From NCBI GenBank assembly GCA_002419465.1, contig DIGE01000013.1, positions 1 through 57,303 on the forward strand: a stretch of 57,303 nucleotides of DNA, given 5' to 3'. Made by a program: the position numbers and the translations under genes. The notes beneath the pieces are model-generated. The model was given only the letters and a program-made list of their open reading frames with translations. It was not told where the DNA came from and searched no databases. This document shows, piece after piece, positions 1 through 8,128 of this stretch (positions within the stretch are counted from its first letter, which is position 1; each line of letters starts with the position of its first letter). This stretch comes from Geobacter sp. UBA5730 (GTDB lineage Bacteria; Desulfobacterota; Desulfuromonadia; Geobacterales; Pseudopelobacteraceae).

Positions 1-60
1 GTGCAATTGAAGAGATAGATATCGTACGGTCGGGTTCTTAACCCGTCCCTACAACCGGTT

Positions 61-178
<118 letters not shown>

Positions 179-185
179 TTAATTA

Positions 186-223
186 CAAAACGCCCCTGCT
201 CGCTATGAGACAGGGGCGTTTTG
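186..223 (+). terminator. rRNA operon terminator
   Basis: A perfect 13-bp stem, CAAAACGCCCCTG paired with CAGGGGCGTTTTG around a 12-base loop, starts eight bases after the 5S gene. A T-rich run follows (TTTTGCGTTGTTTT). The A/T flanks on both arms let it work in either direction, so it can also end transcription of the minus-strand stress-protein gene that stops at 278. Confidence 0.9.
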
Positions 224-277
224 CGTTGTTTTGAGGTGGCTGGAGGTGCGCTTACTGAGTGATCTGCACGGGGCAAT

Positions 278-730
278 TCAACGGCTATCAGGCCGGCTAT
301 TTGCGTCGATGGTTATCATCACACTGCATGGCGCCCTTGCCACCAGCCCCTTTGCCACGGAATTTTCCACCAGGCGGCGAAGCCGGGAGAGATGACGGTG
401 ACCGATGACAATCAGGTCTGCGTTTAGCCGTTCTGCCAGAAGTGCAATCTGCTCTATTGCGTCACCATCCAGCAGATGGGTGCGGGGCACGATTCCCTGC
501 TTTTCTAAATACTGCATTGCATCTTCAAGAAGATTTCCAGCCTCTAGCTCCAGCGCCACGAAAATTTCCGGGGTCGGGTCGGCAGCTGTCAGTTCCCAAT
601 GCTGCGCAAGATCACGCACCGATACCAGATGGAGAGCTGCTCCGAAACGAGCGGCAATTTCAGCTGACTGGGCAAGGACACGCTGTCGTTGTTCTGATGC
701 GTCAATGGCAACGAGAATGGTTTTGAACAT
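278..730 (-). CDS. Universal stress protein, UspA family
   Basis: This is a 150-residue single-domain Usp protein. It opens MFKTILVAIDASEQ, the usual first strand with the conserved Asp, and contains the late DLIVIGHRHLS segment. An open frame continues upstream, but the ATG at 728-730 is chosen because it has the family N-terminus and an AAGGAA ribosome site seven bases ahead. ATP-binding members carry G-x2-G-x9-G(S/T) after the fourth strand. Here that loop reads GHRH and the Gly-Ser is replaced by Glu-Asn-Ser, so nucleotide binding is doubtful; this would be the non-ATP-binding class. It lies 34 bases behind the efflux pump gene on the same strand and may be co-transcribed with it. Usp proteins are cytoplasmic stress-survival factors of unclear biochemical role. 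Confidence 0.9.
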   Translation of the reverse strand: MFKTILVAIDASEQRQRVLAQSAEIAARFGAALHLVSVRDLAQHWELTAADPTPEIFVALELEAGNLLEDAMQYLEKQGIVPRTHLLDGDAIEQIALLAERLNADLIVIGHRHLSRLRRLVENSVAKGLVARAPCSVMITIDANSRPDSR

Positions 731-764
731 GAGAAGGTTCCTTTTTGTTTGTCTTGGTTCGAAT

Positions 765-2378
765 CTACCCGGCCTCTTGTCTGTTTTGACGAGGGGGGCG
801 CTTGGGCTGCATGTACCAGGCCGGCACCAAAGCGGCAAAAAATATCGCTGCCACAAACAGAAAGCTTTCCCTGAACCCCATGATGCTGGCCTGGGCCTCG
901 ATCATCCGGGACAGGAAACGATGGGCTTCGTCGACCTTGATTTGGCCGGTCAGTCCGGCCCGGTTGAGTGCCGTGGCTATACGGTTCAGTGTGGTGGCTG
1001 CGGTGTGGGTGCCGGTCTGCATGGCATTGAGTTCTGCGGCATGGAAGGTGGTGTGTCGTTCCAGATAGACGGACAGCAGGTCTACCCCGATGGCGCCGCC
1101 AAGCTGACGTATGAAGTTGATGGCACCGGCGCCGTGACTGAGCAGATGGTGGTCAAGAACCCTGAGTGCGCCGCCATTTAAGGAGGGGAGGATGAAGCCC
1201 AGGCCTATCCGGCCCACCACTACCCAGCCGGCAAAGGTCCAGAATCCGGTTGAGGTGTCGGCATGGCTCATCAGGAAATTCGATATTCCAAACACGGCCA
1301 GCCCGGCGATTATCAGGACATGGGGTGGGATGCGGTCGCTCAGCCGCCCTGACAGAGGAAATACGAATCCCAGAACGATACCGGCCGGCATGAGTAACAG
1401 ACCGGACTCGGTTGGAGTATACCCCTGGATGGTCTGCACAAAAAGCGGCACCAGATAGGTCGATCCATAGAGTCCGATGCCGAGAATGAAGGCAACGGCA
1501 GAGGCGGCGGCGAAACGTAAATTATGATAAACCTCGAGGGCCAGGATCGGTGTAAGGGTCCGCTGCTCCTGAAACAGAAATCCAAGCAGGCTTGCCGCAG
1601 CCAGGCTGAAGGCACCTGAGACAAAAGTTGAATCCCAGCCCATGCGCTGTCCGTTTGACAAGCCGGCCAGAAAAGCGGCGATTCCAAGCGAAAGCAGGAT
1701 GAAGCCTGGCCAGTCAAAAGGAGGTCGATTCATCTTGCGGCTGGTTGGCAGAAAGAGTGCGGCCAGAGGGATTCCGATGATGCAGAAGGGGGGACCGAGG
1801 AGAAAAACATAGCGCCAGGAGTAGTTGTCGATGAGTATGCCGCCCAGGGTCGGTCCGAGGGCAGGCGCCAGAATTACCCCCATGCCGTAGATCCCCATGG
1901 CTGTGCCGCGACGGTTGGCCGGAAAGACCTGGAAGATGGAGACCATCCCCAGTGGTTGCGCCACCCCGGCGGCAGCCCCCTGGATGATCCGGGCAATGAT
2001 CAGCAGGGTATCATTGGGGCTCATCGCCCCAAGGATGGAACCTGCGCTAAAGGCGGCCAGGGCCGCGATATAAGCGGTTCGGCTTCCGAATGACTGAACT
2101 GCCCAGGTGGCGGCCAGCATGGCGGCAGTCATCGATGCCAGAAAAGCGGTGGACAACCACTGGGCTTGATCCTGTCCCATGCCGAACTCTCCCATGATGT
2201 CGGGCATCGCCACATTGACGATGGTTGCCGAGGCCACCATGGCGATAAGCCCCACCAGGACGGTCGCTGACACGTACCACTTGTAGGCTGCGCCGTAGCG
2301 GGCGGACAAGGTCTCGTAGGCTACGTGTGTCACGGTCCACCTCGATGGCAGAGGAGCGCTGACATTACCATCCTCCAC
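765..2378 (-). CDS. DHA2-family MFS drug efflux pump, EmrB type
   Basis: This 537-residue protein of roughly 14 hydrophobic segments is a proton-driven multidrug exporter of the major facilitator superfamily, sited in the inner membrane. Family marks include the first helix ending VNVAMPDIMGEF, the motif-A region, and the antiporter motif C, LAPALGPTLGG. Length and helix count fit EmrB/QacA (DHA2). It starts with GTG and overlaps the upstream outer-membrane channel gene by 14 bases. Together with the adaptor and channel it would form a three-part pump spanning both membranes. The substrate cannot be read from sequence; hydrophobic drugs or uncouplers are typical for the family. Confidence 0.92.
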   Translation of the reverse strand: MEDGNVSAPLPSRWTVTHVAYETLSARYGAAYKWYVSATVLVGLIAMVASATIVNVAMPDIMGEFGMGQDQAQWLSTAFLASMTAAMLAATWAVQSFGSRTAYIAALAAFSAGSILGAMSPNDTLLIIARIIQGAAAGVAQPLGMVSIFQVFPANRRGTAMGIYGMGVILAPALGPTLGGILIDNYSWRYVFLLGPPFCIIGIPLAALFLPTSRKMNRPPFDWPGFILLSLGIAAFLAGLSNGQRMGWDSTFVSGAFSLAAASLLGFLFQEQRTLTPILALEVYHNLRFAAASAVAFILGIGLYGSTYLVPLFVQTIQGYTPTESGLLLMPAGIVLGFVFPLSGRLSDRIPPHVLIIAGLAVFGISNFLMSHADTSTGFWTFAGWVVVGRIGLGFILPSLNGGALRVLDHHLLSHGAGAINFIRQLGGAIGVDLLSVYLERHTTFHAAELNAMQTGTHTAATTLNRIATALNRAGLTGQIKVDEAHRFLSRMIEAQASIMGFRESFLFVAAIFFAALVPAWYMQPKRPPRQNRQEAG

Positions 2379-3912
2379 CGAGCGCCCTGAAAAGCCTCAC
2401 AGCGGCGCGTGCCGCATCGGTTCGTGTGCGGGGCAGATCCTCCTCGGCAACAAGCAACTGACGGTCGGCGTCCAGGGTGTCGGTCAAAGGGATCAACCCG
2501 GACCGGTACGCCTCCTGTGACTCGTCGCGAGCCCTGGTAAGGGCATTGATCTGATTGACCACCTCCTGGCCATGGACTTCACGTTGTGCGAGTGCGCCGC
2601 AGGCGTTCTCGACATCCTCAGCGGCACGCAGGACAGTCTGCCGGTAGCGGGCCAGGGCCTCCCGGGTCGCCGCATTGGCCATGGCGACTTCGGCATCGAT
2701 CTCTCCGAAATCAAAAAGCCGCCAGCGCAGCCCGGCGATTGCCATGGGTTGAAAGGTAGCGCTCTTGAACAGACGGGATGGGGAGAGGCTTTCAAAACCG
2801 AGCAGGCCAGACAGGGACAATTTTGGATAATAGCCGGCAAGCGCCGCTCCGATCCTGGCATTTGCGGCGGCCATGGCACGCTCGGCGGCGATCACATCCG
2901 GGCGGCGGCGCAACAGGTCGGAGGATGTGACGGAAATAGGTGGCACATTGGGCAACGGGGCCGGAGCGGCCAGTTCCTCCGCATATGTTCCCGGCTGCGC
3001 TCCCATGAGCAGATCAAGGCGGTTCAACTGCGCCTCCAGCTCAATGCGCAGGAGCGGAACCATGCCCCGGGCCTGGGCCAGTAGCGCTTCGGCCTGGGCC
3101 ACCTCCCGGTCTGTGGCCATGCCATGGGCTTTTCGCAGCCTGACAAGATCGAGCAGATTGGTGTCGGTGGCGATCAGATCCTGGATAACCCCAAGCCGGG
3201 CCTGGACGCCGCGAACCTGTAAATAGGCGTCGGCGGCATCCGCCGCAACCGAAACCCTGACACCCAATTGCATTGCTTCGGCGGCATCGGCCTCGGCTTT
3301 GGCCGCTTCTTTGCCACGCCGGAGCCCCCCGAACAGATCGATCTCCCAGGAGGCTGCGGCTCCAACATCGTAGAGATCACCGTTGCGGTTGTAGCCAGGT
3401 AGAGTCTGGGCAATGGAACCGATGGGACTTTCCAGCGACTGGCGCTCGGCCAGCAGCTGCGCCGACGCGTCAAAGGCCGGCAGAAGTCTGGCGCCTGCCG
3501 CTCTGGCTGCCGCACGGGCCTGCAATACCCGTTCGAGGGAAGCTTTGATATCAAAATTCTGAGCAAGAGCCCGCTGAATGATTTTGGTCAGCTCCGGGTC
3601 GTTAAATCCCAGCCACCACTGATCGAGAGGCGGTGCCGGCTTTTCGGCCGTATGACCTGTCACGGCTTCAGCGTTATGGAATGGATTGAGCGTTACGTCC
3701 GGTTTCAGGTAGTCAGGACCGACTGTGCAGCCAGCCAGCAGGCAAGCGAGCGCCAGCGGGATGACAGTTACAATTGCCGGGGCAAGCCGTTCATGCCAAA
3801 AACCGCCTCCGGAAGCTGCCCCGCCTCTGCCGGTAAAAAACTTGAGGAAAGAGGTGCGGATGGAATTGAAAAAACAGCCATGTTTTGGCTTGTCAGTGGT
3901 AAGTGGTGTCAA
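2365..3912 (-). CDS. Outer-membrane efflux channel lipoprotein, NodT/OprM type
   Basis: This 515-residue TolC-family protein is the outer-membrane exit duct of the efflux operon. The N-terminus has a hydrophobic stretch and the lipobox LLAGC with acylated Cys62, followed by TVGPDYLKP, the classic opening of NodT/OprM lipoproteins. Two OEP repeats follow, with long alpha-helical segments rich in Ala and Gln. The frame begins with TTG at 3910-3912, preceded by GAGGTGG, inside the last codons of the adaptor gene (20-base overlap). The leader before the hydrophobic segment is about 40 residues, unusually long, so a later start is possible, though the tight overlap favours coupling. An operon-encoded channel means the pump need not share a general TolC. 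Confidence 0.92.
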   Translation of the reverse strand: MTPLTTDKPKHGCFFNSIRTSFLKFFTGRGGAASGGGFWHERLAPAIVTVIPLALACLLAGCTVGPDYLKPDVTLNPFHNAEAVTGHTAEKPAPPLDQWWLGFNDPELTKIIQRALAQNFDIKASLERVLQARAAARAAGARLLPAFDASAQLLAERQSLESPIGSIAQTLPGYNRNGDLYDVGAAASWEIDLFGGLRRGKEAAKAEADAAEAMQLGVRVSVAADAADAYLQVRGVQARLGVIQDLIATDTNLLDLVRLRKAHGMATDREVAQAEALLAQARGMVPLLRIELEAQLNRLDLLMGAQPGTYAEELAAPAPLPNVPPISVTSSDLLRRRPDVIAAERAMAAANARIGAALAGYYPKLSLSGLLGFESLSPSRLFKSATFQPMAIAGLRWRLFDFGEIDAEVAMANAATREALARYRQTVLRAAEDVENACGALAQREVHGQEVVNQINALTRARDESQEAYRSGLIPLTDTLDADRQLLVAEEDLPRTRTDAARAAVRLFRALGGGW

Positions 3913-5032
3913 TGTCCACCTCGACCATCATGCCGGGACGCAGGGGGTTATCATCAGGTTGTTCAACTGCGATACGAACCGGCACGCGCTGGGTGATCTT
4001 GGTAAAGTTGCCGGAGGGATTGGGGCTTGGCAGCAGGGCAAATTCGCTTGTTGCCGCATTGCCGATGCGTTCGATGCGGCCGGTAAAAGGGCGGCGCGGA
4101 TAGGCATCGACGCTGATGCTCACCGGCTGACCCCGCTTCAGGCGGCTTAACTTGGTTTCCTTGATATCGGCATCGATCCAGACCCGCTTGGGGTCGTGGA
4201 TAATGAACAGGCGCTGGCCGGGAATGACGTATTCTCCAGGCTGGACAAACTTTTCGTCCACGATTCCGTTAATCGGGCTGCGGACCCGGCGGTCAGTGAC
4301 GTCGATCTCTTGTTCGTGTATCTGGGCATTGATCTGGGCAGCGTCCTTAGTAAGACCCTCCACCTCCTTGCGCAACACCTCTATGTCGCCAAGCTTTGCC
4401 CGGGCATCGGCCAGGGCGGCGGAGGCCGTACGCTCGGCCGCTTCGGCCTGCTGCAGTTGCGTCTGCCGCTGTTCCCACAATTCGTGGGAGACTGTCCGCC
4501 CCACCAAGGCATCGGCTCGCCTGAATTCGCGCCGGGCCTGCTCCAGTTGCGCGGCGGCCGACTTCTGGCGGGCCTGGGCAGAGAGCACCGCATCCCGGGC
4601 AGTGGTCTTTGCCATGCGCAACTGGATGCTGCTCCGTTCCCTTTGCAGGCGGATCGACTCGGCCTTGGCGTGCAATTCTGCCAGCTTGAAACCGGCTCCC
4701 CTCTGATCTATCACCACCAGCTCATCGCCCAGGGTAATTTTCTGACCATCAGTGACCAGTCGCTTTGTGACCCAGCCATCGACGCGGCTGCTTATGGTTA
4801 TCATGTCGGCCCTTACCCGTGCGTCGTTCTCGGTGACGTGACATAAACGCGCATATCCCCAGACCGCAATGGCGACAAGGCCAATCATTGCCATGCAGAG
4901 AAAAGAGATCGTGCGATAGCGGCGCAAAAGGGGGATCAGCCGCCGCAGCGGCAGAAAACTCTGCCAGTGGATACCTGCTGCTGGCGCTGAATCGGCAACA
5001 GGCTGTTCGGAGTTCAAACCAACAGTCGTCAT
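3893..5032 (-). CDS. HlyD/EmrA-family membrane fusion adaptor
   Basis: This 379-residue periplasmic adaptor is anchored by one N-terminal transmembrane helix (about residues 41-62). It bridges the MFS pump and the outer-membrane channel. Visible marks are the first lipoyl half-motif (SSRVDGWVTKRLV near residue 82), a long coiled-coil hairpin of Gln/Ala/Arg-rich helices, the second lipoyl half (RSPINGIVDEKFVQPGEYV) and a C-terminal beta-barrel ending in PLRPGMMVEVDI. This is the EmrA subclass that partners MFS pumps. Its ATG overlaps the marR stop codon (ATGA), indicating translational coupling with the regulator. Confidence 0.93.
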   Translation of the reverse strand: MTTVGLNSEQPVADSAPAAGIHWQSFLPLRRLIPLLRRYRTISFLCMAMIGLVAIAVWGYARLCHVTENDARVRADMITISSRVDGWVTKRLVTDGQKITLGDELVVIDQRGAGFKLAELHAKAESIRLQRERSSIQLRMAKTTARDAVLSAQARQKSAAAQLEQARREFRRADALVGRTVSHELWEQRQTQLQQAEAAERTASAALADARAKLGDIEVLRKEVEGLTKDAAQINAQIHEQEIDVTDRRVRSPINGIVDEKFVQPGEYVIPGQRLFIIHDPKRVWIDADIKETKLSRLKRGQPVSISVDAYPRRPFTGRIERIGNAATSEFALLPSPNPSGNFTKITQRVPVRIAVEQPDDNPLRPGMMVEVDIDTTYH

Positions 5033-5478
5033 TTGCGCGTGGCGTCCTTTCCGAGATTGTGGGACATTTGGGCGAGCACCTTGCGGAACAGGGCGATATC
5101 CTGATCTGAAATGCCATCAAAGATCTCACTGCGCAGTTGAGCGGACCTCTTCTCGATCTCCTCGATCATCGGCTTGACGCGTTCGGTCAGGCAAATTATC
5201 TTTGTCCGCCGGTCGGAATTGCAATTTTGCCGTTCGATAAAGCCTTGCCGTTCCAGTTCGTCAAGTATCCTGACAAGGCTGGGGCCCTCGATGCCCACCC
5301 GCTCCAGCAGTTGCCGCTGCGGCAGACTGCCGCCTGCGTGCGACAGATAGCGCAGCGGCACCCACCTGGCCTGGGTCAGGTCGATGGATGCCAGGCGCTG
5401 GTCCATCCGGGCCCGCCAGCGGCGTATCGTGATGCCGATTTCAAGACCTATGTTGTGGTAGTCATCCTGGTTGTTCAT
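5029..5478 (-). CDS. MarR-family repressor of the efflux operon
   Basis: This 149-residue protein has a winged-helix core: LPQRQLLERVGIEGPSLVRI is the recognition-helix region, then LERQGFIERQ and a basic wing, NSDRRTKII. It resembles SlyA/MarR. It is the first gene of the efflux operon and overlaps the adaptor gene by four bases. Members of this family usually bind a palindrome over their own promoter and release it when a small aromatic ligand binds. Such a palindrome lies just upstream (5507-5518). Autoregulation and control of the pump are therefore the likely role, by inference. Confidence 0.92.
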   Translation of the reverse strand: MNNQDDYHNIGLEIGITIRRWRARMDQRLASIDLTQARWVPLRYLSHAGGSLPQRQLLERVGIEGPSLVRILDELERQGFIERQNCNSDRRTKIICLTERVKPMIEEIEKRSAQLRSEIFDGISDQDIALFRKVLAQMSHNLGKDATRK

Positions 5479-5506
5479 ATTGGGGGCCCTTTGACAGCCA
5501 AAATAT

Positions 5507-5518
5507 ATAGCTAGCTAT
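5507..5518 (-). promoter_or_regulatory. Probable MarR operator palindrome
   Basis: ATAGCTAGCTAT is a perfect 12-bp palindrome about 30 bases before the marR start, in an A/T-rich stretch. On the minus strand it lies just upstream of TATATA, a possible -10 box, so a bound MarR dimer would block the promoter. Palindromes of this size centred on TAGCTA are typical MarR/SlyA targets. The promoter boxes themselves are weak matches. Confidence 0.5.
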
Positions 5519-5803
5519 TTAGTTGCATGCTATCGATTTGCCCTATAACCGTCAACAGAAATCTTTGGTGTATGTGGTGCCATTGACAGACAGAGGAAAG
5601 CAGGACCCGGGCACTTTCGATTGTCAGAGGCCTGCCGGATGCCGTGCCAACAAGGCGCTACAGAAAGGGACAGGCGAGTGATGTCTCCTGCGTGGAGCAC
5701 GTGGGGCAGGTTATGGATGGATGCTGGATACCGCTTGCCGATTACCGGAAAAATCACAAACCTTTTGCCTGGTACCGAAAAGAACGGCAGGAAATGCTTT
5801 TCC
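5519..5803. other. Gap between marR and the RNase E/G promoter
   Basis: This is the left and middle part of a roughly 400-base spacer between two divergent genes. I see no convincing gene, repeat or RNA here. The frames that cross it run through without ribosome sites and are continuations of frames inside the RNase gene. The functional elements are at the two edges: the marR operator on the left and the RNase promoter on the right. Confidence 0.4.
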
Positions 5804-5832
5804 TTGGCTTTAGCAGTGTTAACCGGTATAAT
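5804..5832 (+). promoter_or_regulatory. Promoter of the RNase E/G gene
   Basis: TTGGCT (4/6 to consensus) and a perfect TATAAT are separated by exactly 17 bases. Transcription would start near 5839, giving a leader of about 36 bases before the ATG at 5875. That is much shorter than the long autoregulatory leader of E. coli rne, so the same feedback mechanism is unlikely here. Confidence 0.7.
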
Positions 5833-5874
5833 TCGTTGAATTTGTACACCGTAGTCATGAAAGGAACAACCCTT

Positions 5875-8058
5875 ATGAGCAGAAAGATGCTGATTAACGT
5901 CATGCATCCCGAGGAAGCCCGGGTGGCGATCGTGCAAGACGGTCTCCTGATGGAGCTGAATATTGAGATCAGTGGCAAGGAACAGACCAAGGGCAATATC
6001 TATAAAGGCGTTGTGCTGCGGGTTGAGCCCGGCCTGCAGGCAGCCTTTGTTGATATCGGCCATAAAAAGCCCGGCTTCATTCAGATGGGTGACCTGCATC
6101 CTGATTTCTGGCAGTGGCGTGACGACGTCTCTGAGGCTGACCGCAAACGTCGTCCCCGGATCCAGGACGTGCTGCGTCGCGGGCAGGAACTGATTGTGCA
6201 GGTTGAGAAGGACGCCCGCGACATGAAAGGGTCTGCTCTGACCACCTATCTTTCGCTGCCGGGGCGCTATATGGTCCTGATGCCGGGAGATGATGCAGCG
6301 GGTATCTCTCGCAAGATTGAAGACAATGCCATCCGTAAAGAGTTAAAAGGCTTGGTAGCCGAGTTACAGGTGCCGGCGGGCTATGGTTATATTGTCCGTA
6401 CGGAAGCGGTCGGCAGGTCGATTGAAGAGCTTAAGAAGGATCTGGAGTATCTGGTCGGGGTCCATGAGCGGATTCAACAGCAGGCAGCCCAGGCCAAGGG
6501 CGCGGTTGAAATCTATCAGGATGCCGGGGTGATCCTGCGGACCATCAGGGACTATTTCTCTGACGATATTGACGAAGTGTTGGTGGATGATAAGGCCGCA
6601 TACCAGCAGGCAATAGATTTTTTCAAGGAGCTGATGCCGGGCTGTGAGAAGCTGGTCAAGCTGCACAAGGAAAAGCGTCCGATCTTTTCAAAGTATCAGC
6701 TGGAAGAGCAGATTGATCTGCTGTACGAAAAGCGTGTGCCGTTGCCTTCGGGCGGTTCTTTGATCATCGAACCCACGGAGGCGTTGGTTTCGATTGACGT
6801 CAACTCGGGTAAGTCCAGCGGCGAGCGTGGCGTGGAGGATACCGCCTTCAAGACCAACCAGGAGGCGGCCGCCGAAGTGGCCCGCCAACTGCGGTTGCGC
6901 GATCTGGGCGGCCTGGTGGTGATTGACTTCATTGATATGCGTGACAACAAGCATAACAAGGAGGTCGAGCGCACCCTGAAGGACGCCCTCAAGATGGACA
7001 AGGCCAGGGTCAATCTGGGGCGGATCTCCCAGTTCGGCATGATGGAGATGTCCCGGCAGCGGATAGCCAAGAATATCAACGACGCCATTCACCTGGAATG
7101 TCCCCATTGCGAGGGACGTGGCCGGGTCAAGTCGGTGGAGGCAATGGCCCTCTCCTTCCTGCGCAAGGTGCATGGCGCTGCCGCCAAGGGGCAGGTGGCC
7201 GAGGTGCGGGGAGGGTTGCCGCTGGAAGTGGCGTACTTCCTGTTGAATCGTAAAAAACGTGAATTGGCGCAAATTGAGAATGATTATGAGATCGTGGTTA
7301 CAGTGAAAGGCAAGCCGTCCTTCCTGCTGAACCAGCTGGAGCTGGAAGTGCTCAAACGGGAGAAGTCTGACCAGGACGAGCGTCCGGTGCCGCAGGATAT
7401 CGTTGCACCTACAGGTGAGCACGGCTCTGTAGTGGAGGCTGCTGCAGCTGTCGATGGATCGGGCAAGAAGAAACGTCGGCGCAAGAAAAAGAAAAAGTCG
7501 TCCAGCGGAGAGCAGCAGGCCGGGATGACGGATGCCGTTCAACCCCTGGTCCTCTCGGAACCAGCTGTTGTCGTTGAGGAGGAGCCTGCTACCGATATGG
7601 CCACGACTCCCTCGGATGAGCCGGCTAAAAAACGCCGTCGTTCCCGACCACGCAAAAAAGGTGCTAAGCCGGCGACTACAGAGATCCTGTCAGACGCCGA
7701 CGGTCAGCCTGCCATGGCGGTCGCCGCATCGACGCAGGCAGAACTGTTGCCGGAGGCTGCCACTATTTCCAAAAAACCCAGCCGTAGCCGTACGCTTCGA
7801 GTCAAGCCAGATGCTGAGCCGTCTGGAGCGGTACCTGAACCGGTTGCTGTCGCGAAGGTAACTGCTGAAAAGCCGCGGAAGGCGCGTGCAGCGACGGCCA
7901 AGATGAAAACACCGGTCACTGAGCCTCCTGTTATGCCGGCGACATCGCCGGAGCCGATATCTGAAGATAAGCCCAAAAAAGCCGCTGCCAAGCCTAAACG
8001 GGCGCCCTCCAAGCGGCCTGCCAAGGCTGCCAAGCCCGCGGAGACAGCGGAAGAATAG
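5875..8058 (+). CDS. rne: Ribonuclease E/G
   Basis: This 727-residue endoribonuclease cuts single-stranded A/U-rich RNA in rRNA maturation and mRNA decay. The start ATG at 5875 gives MSRKMLINVMHPEEARVA, the family opening, and has AAAGGA ten bases ahead; the frame is open further upstream but does not match the family. An S1 domain lies near residues 35-110, the catalytic part follows (VSIDVNSGK and IDFIDM carry the metal-binding Asp residues), and the zinc link CPHCEGRG holds Cys409 and Cys412, close to E. coli positions 404/407. From about residue 520 the protein is a low-complexity Lys/Arg/Ala/Pro tail with several basic patches (KKKRRRKKKKK), probably a disordered RNA- or partner-binding arm like the RNase E degradosome scaffold. 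Confidence 0.95.
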   Translation: MSRKMLINVMHPEEARVAIVQDGLLMELNIEISGKEQTKGNIYKGVVLRVEPGLQAAFVDIGHKKPGFIQMGDLHPDFWQWRDDVSEADRKRRPRIQDVLRRGQELIVQVEKDARDMKGSALTTYLSLPGRYMVLMPGDDAAGISRKIEDNAIRKELKGLVAELQVPAGYGYIVRTEAVGRSIEELKKDLEYLVGVHERIQQQAAQAKGAVEIYQDAGVILRTIRDYFSDDIDEVLVDDKAAYQQAIDFFKELMPGCEKLVKLHKEKRPIFSKYQLEEQIDLLYEKRVPLPSGGSLIIEPTEALVSIDVNSGKSSGERGVEDTAFKTNQEAAAEVARQLRLRDLGGLVVIDFIDMRDNKHNKEVERTLKDALKMDKARVNLGRISQFGMMEMSRQRIAKNINDAIHLECPHCEGRGRVKSVEAMALSFLRKVHGAAAKGQVAEVRGGLPLEVAYFLLNRKKRELAQIENDYEIVVTVKGKPSFLLNQLELEVLKREKSDQDERPVPQDIVAPTGEHGSVVEAAAAVDGSGKKKRRRKKKKKSSSGEQQAGMTDAVQPLVLSEPAVVVEEEPATDMATTPSDEPAKKRRRSRPRKKGAKPATTEILSDADGQPAMAVAASTQAELLPEAATISKKPSRSRTLRVKPDAEPSGAVPEPVAVAKVTAEKPRKARAATAKMKTPVTEPPVMPATSPEPISEDKPKKAAAKPKRAPSKRPAKAAKPAETAEE

Positions 8059-8128
8059 CTTGACGCGTCAGGTACTCTGAGCTACTTTCTTTCTTTACGC
8101 CGCATGTCTGAAAGGTACGAAAAAACCG

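Noticed and set aside
5644..5874. Upstream extension of the RNase E/G frame
   Set aside because: The extension has no ribosome site or family likeness, and it crosses the promoter at 5804-5832. The ATG at 5875 gives the family N-terminus.
6688..7542. 284-residue minus-strand frame inside the RNase gene
   Set aside because: Long antisense frame over a strongly supported gene; no signal, domain or start site.
8059..8128. Terminator between the RNase gene and lysS
   Set aside because: Short inverted pieces (TGACGCGTCA; TAGCT/AGCTA) do not form one stable stem with a T-run.
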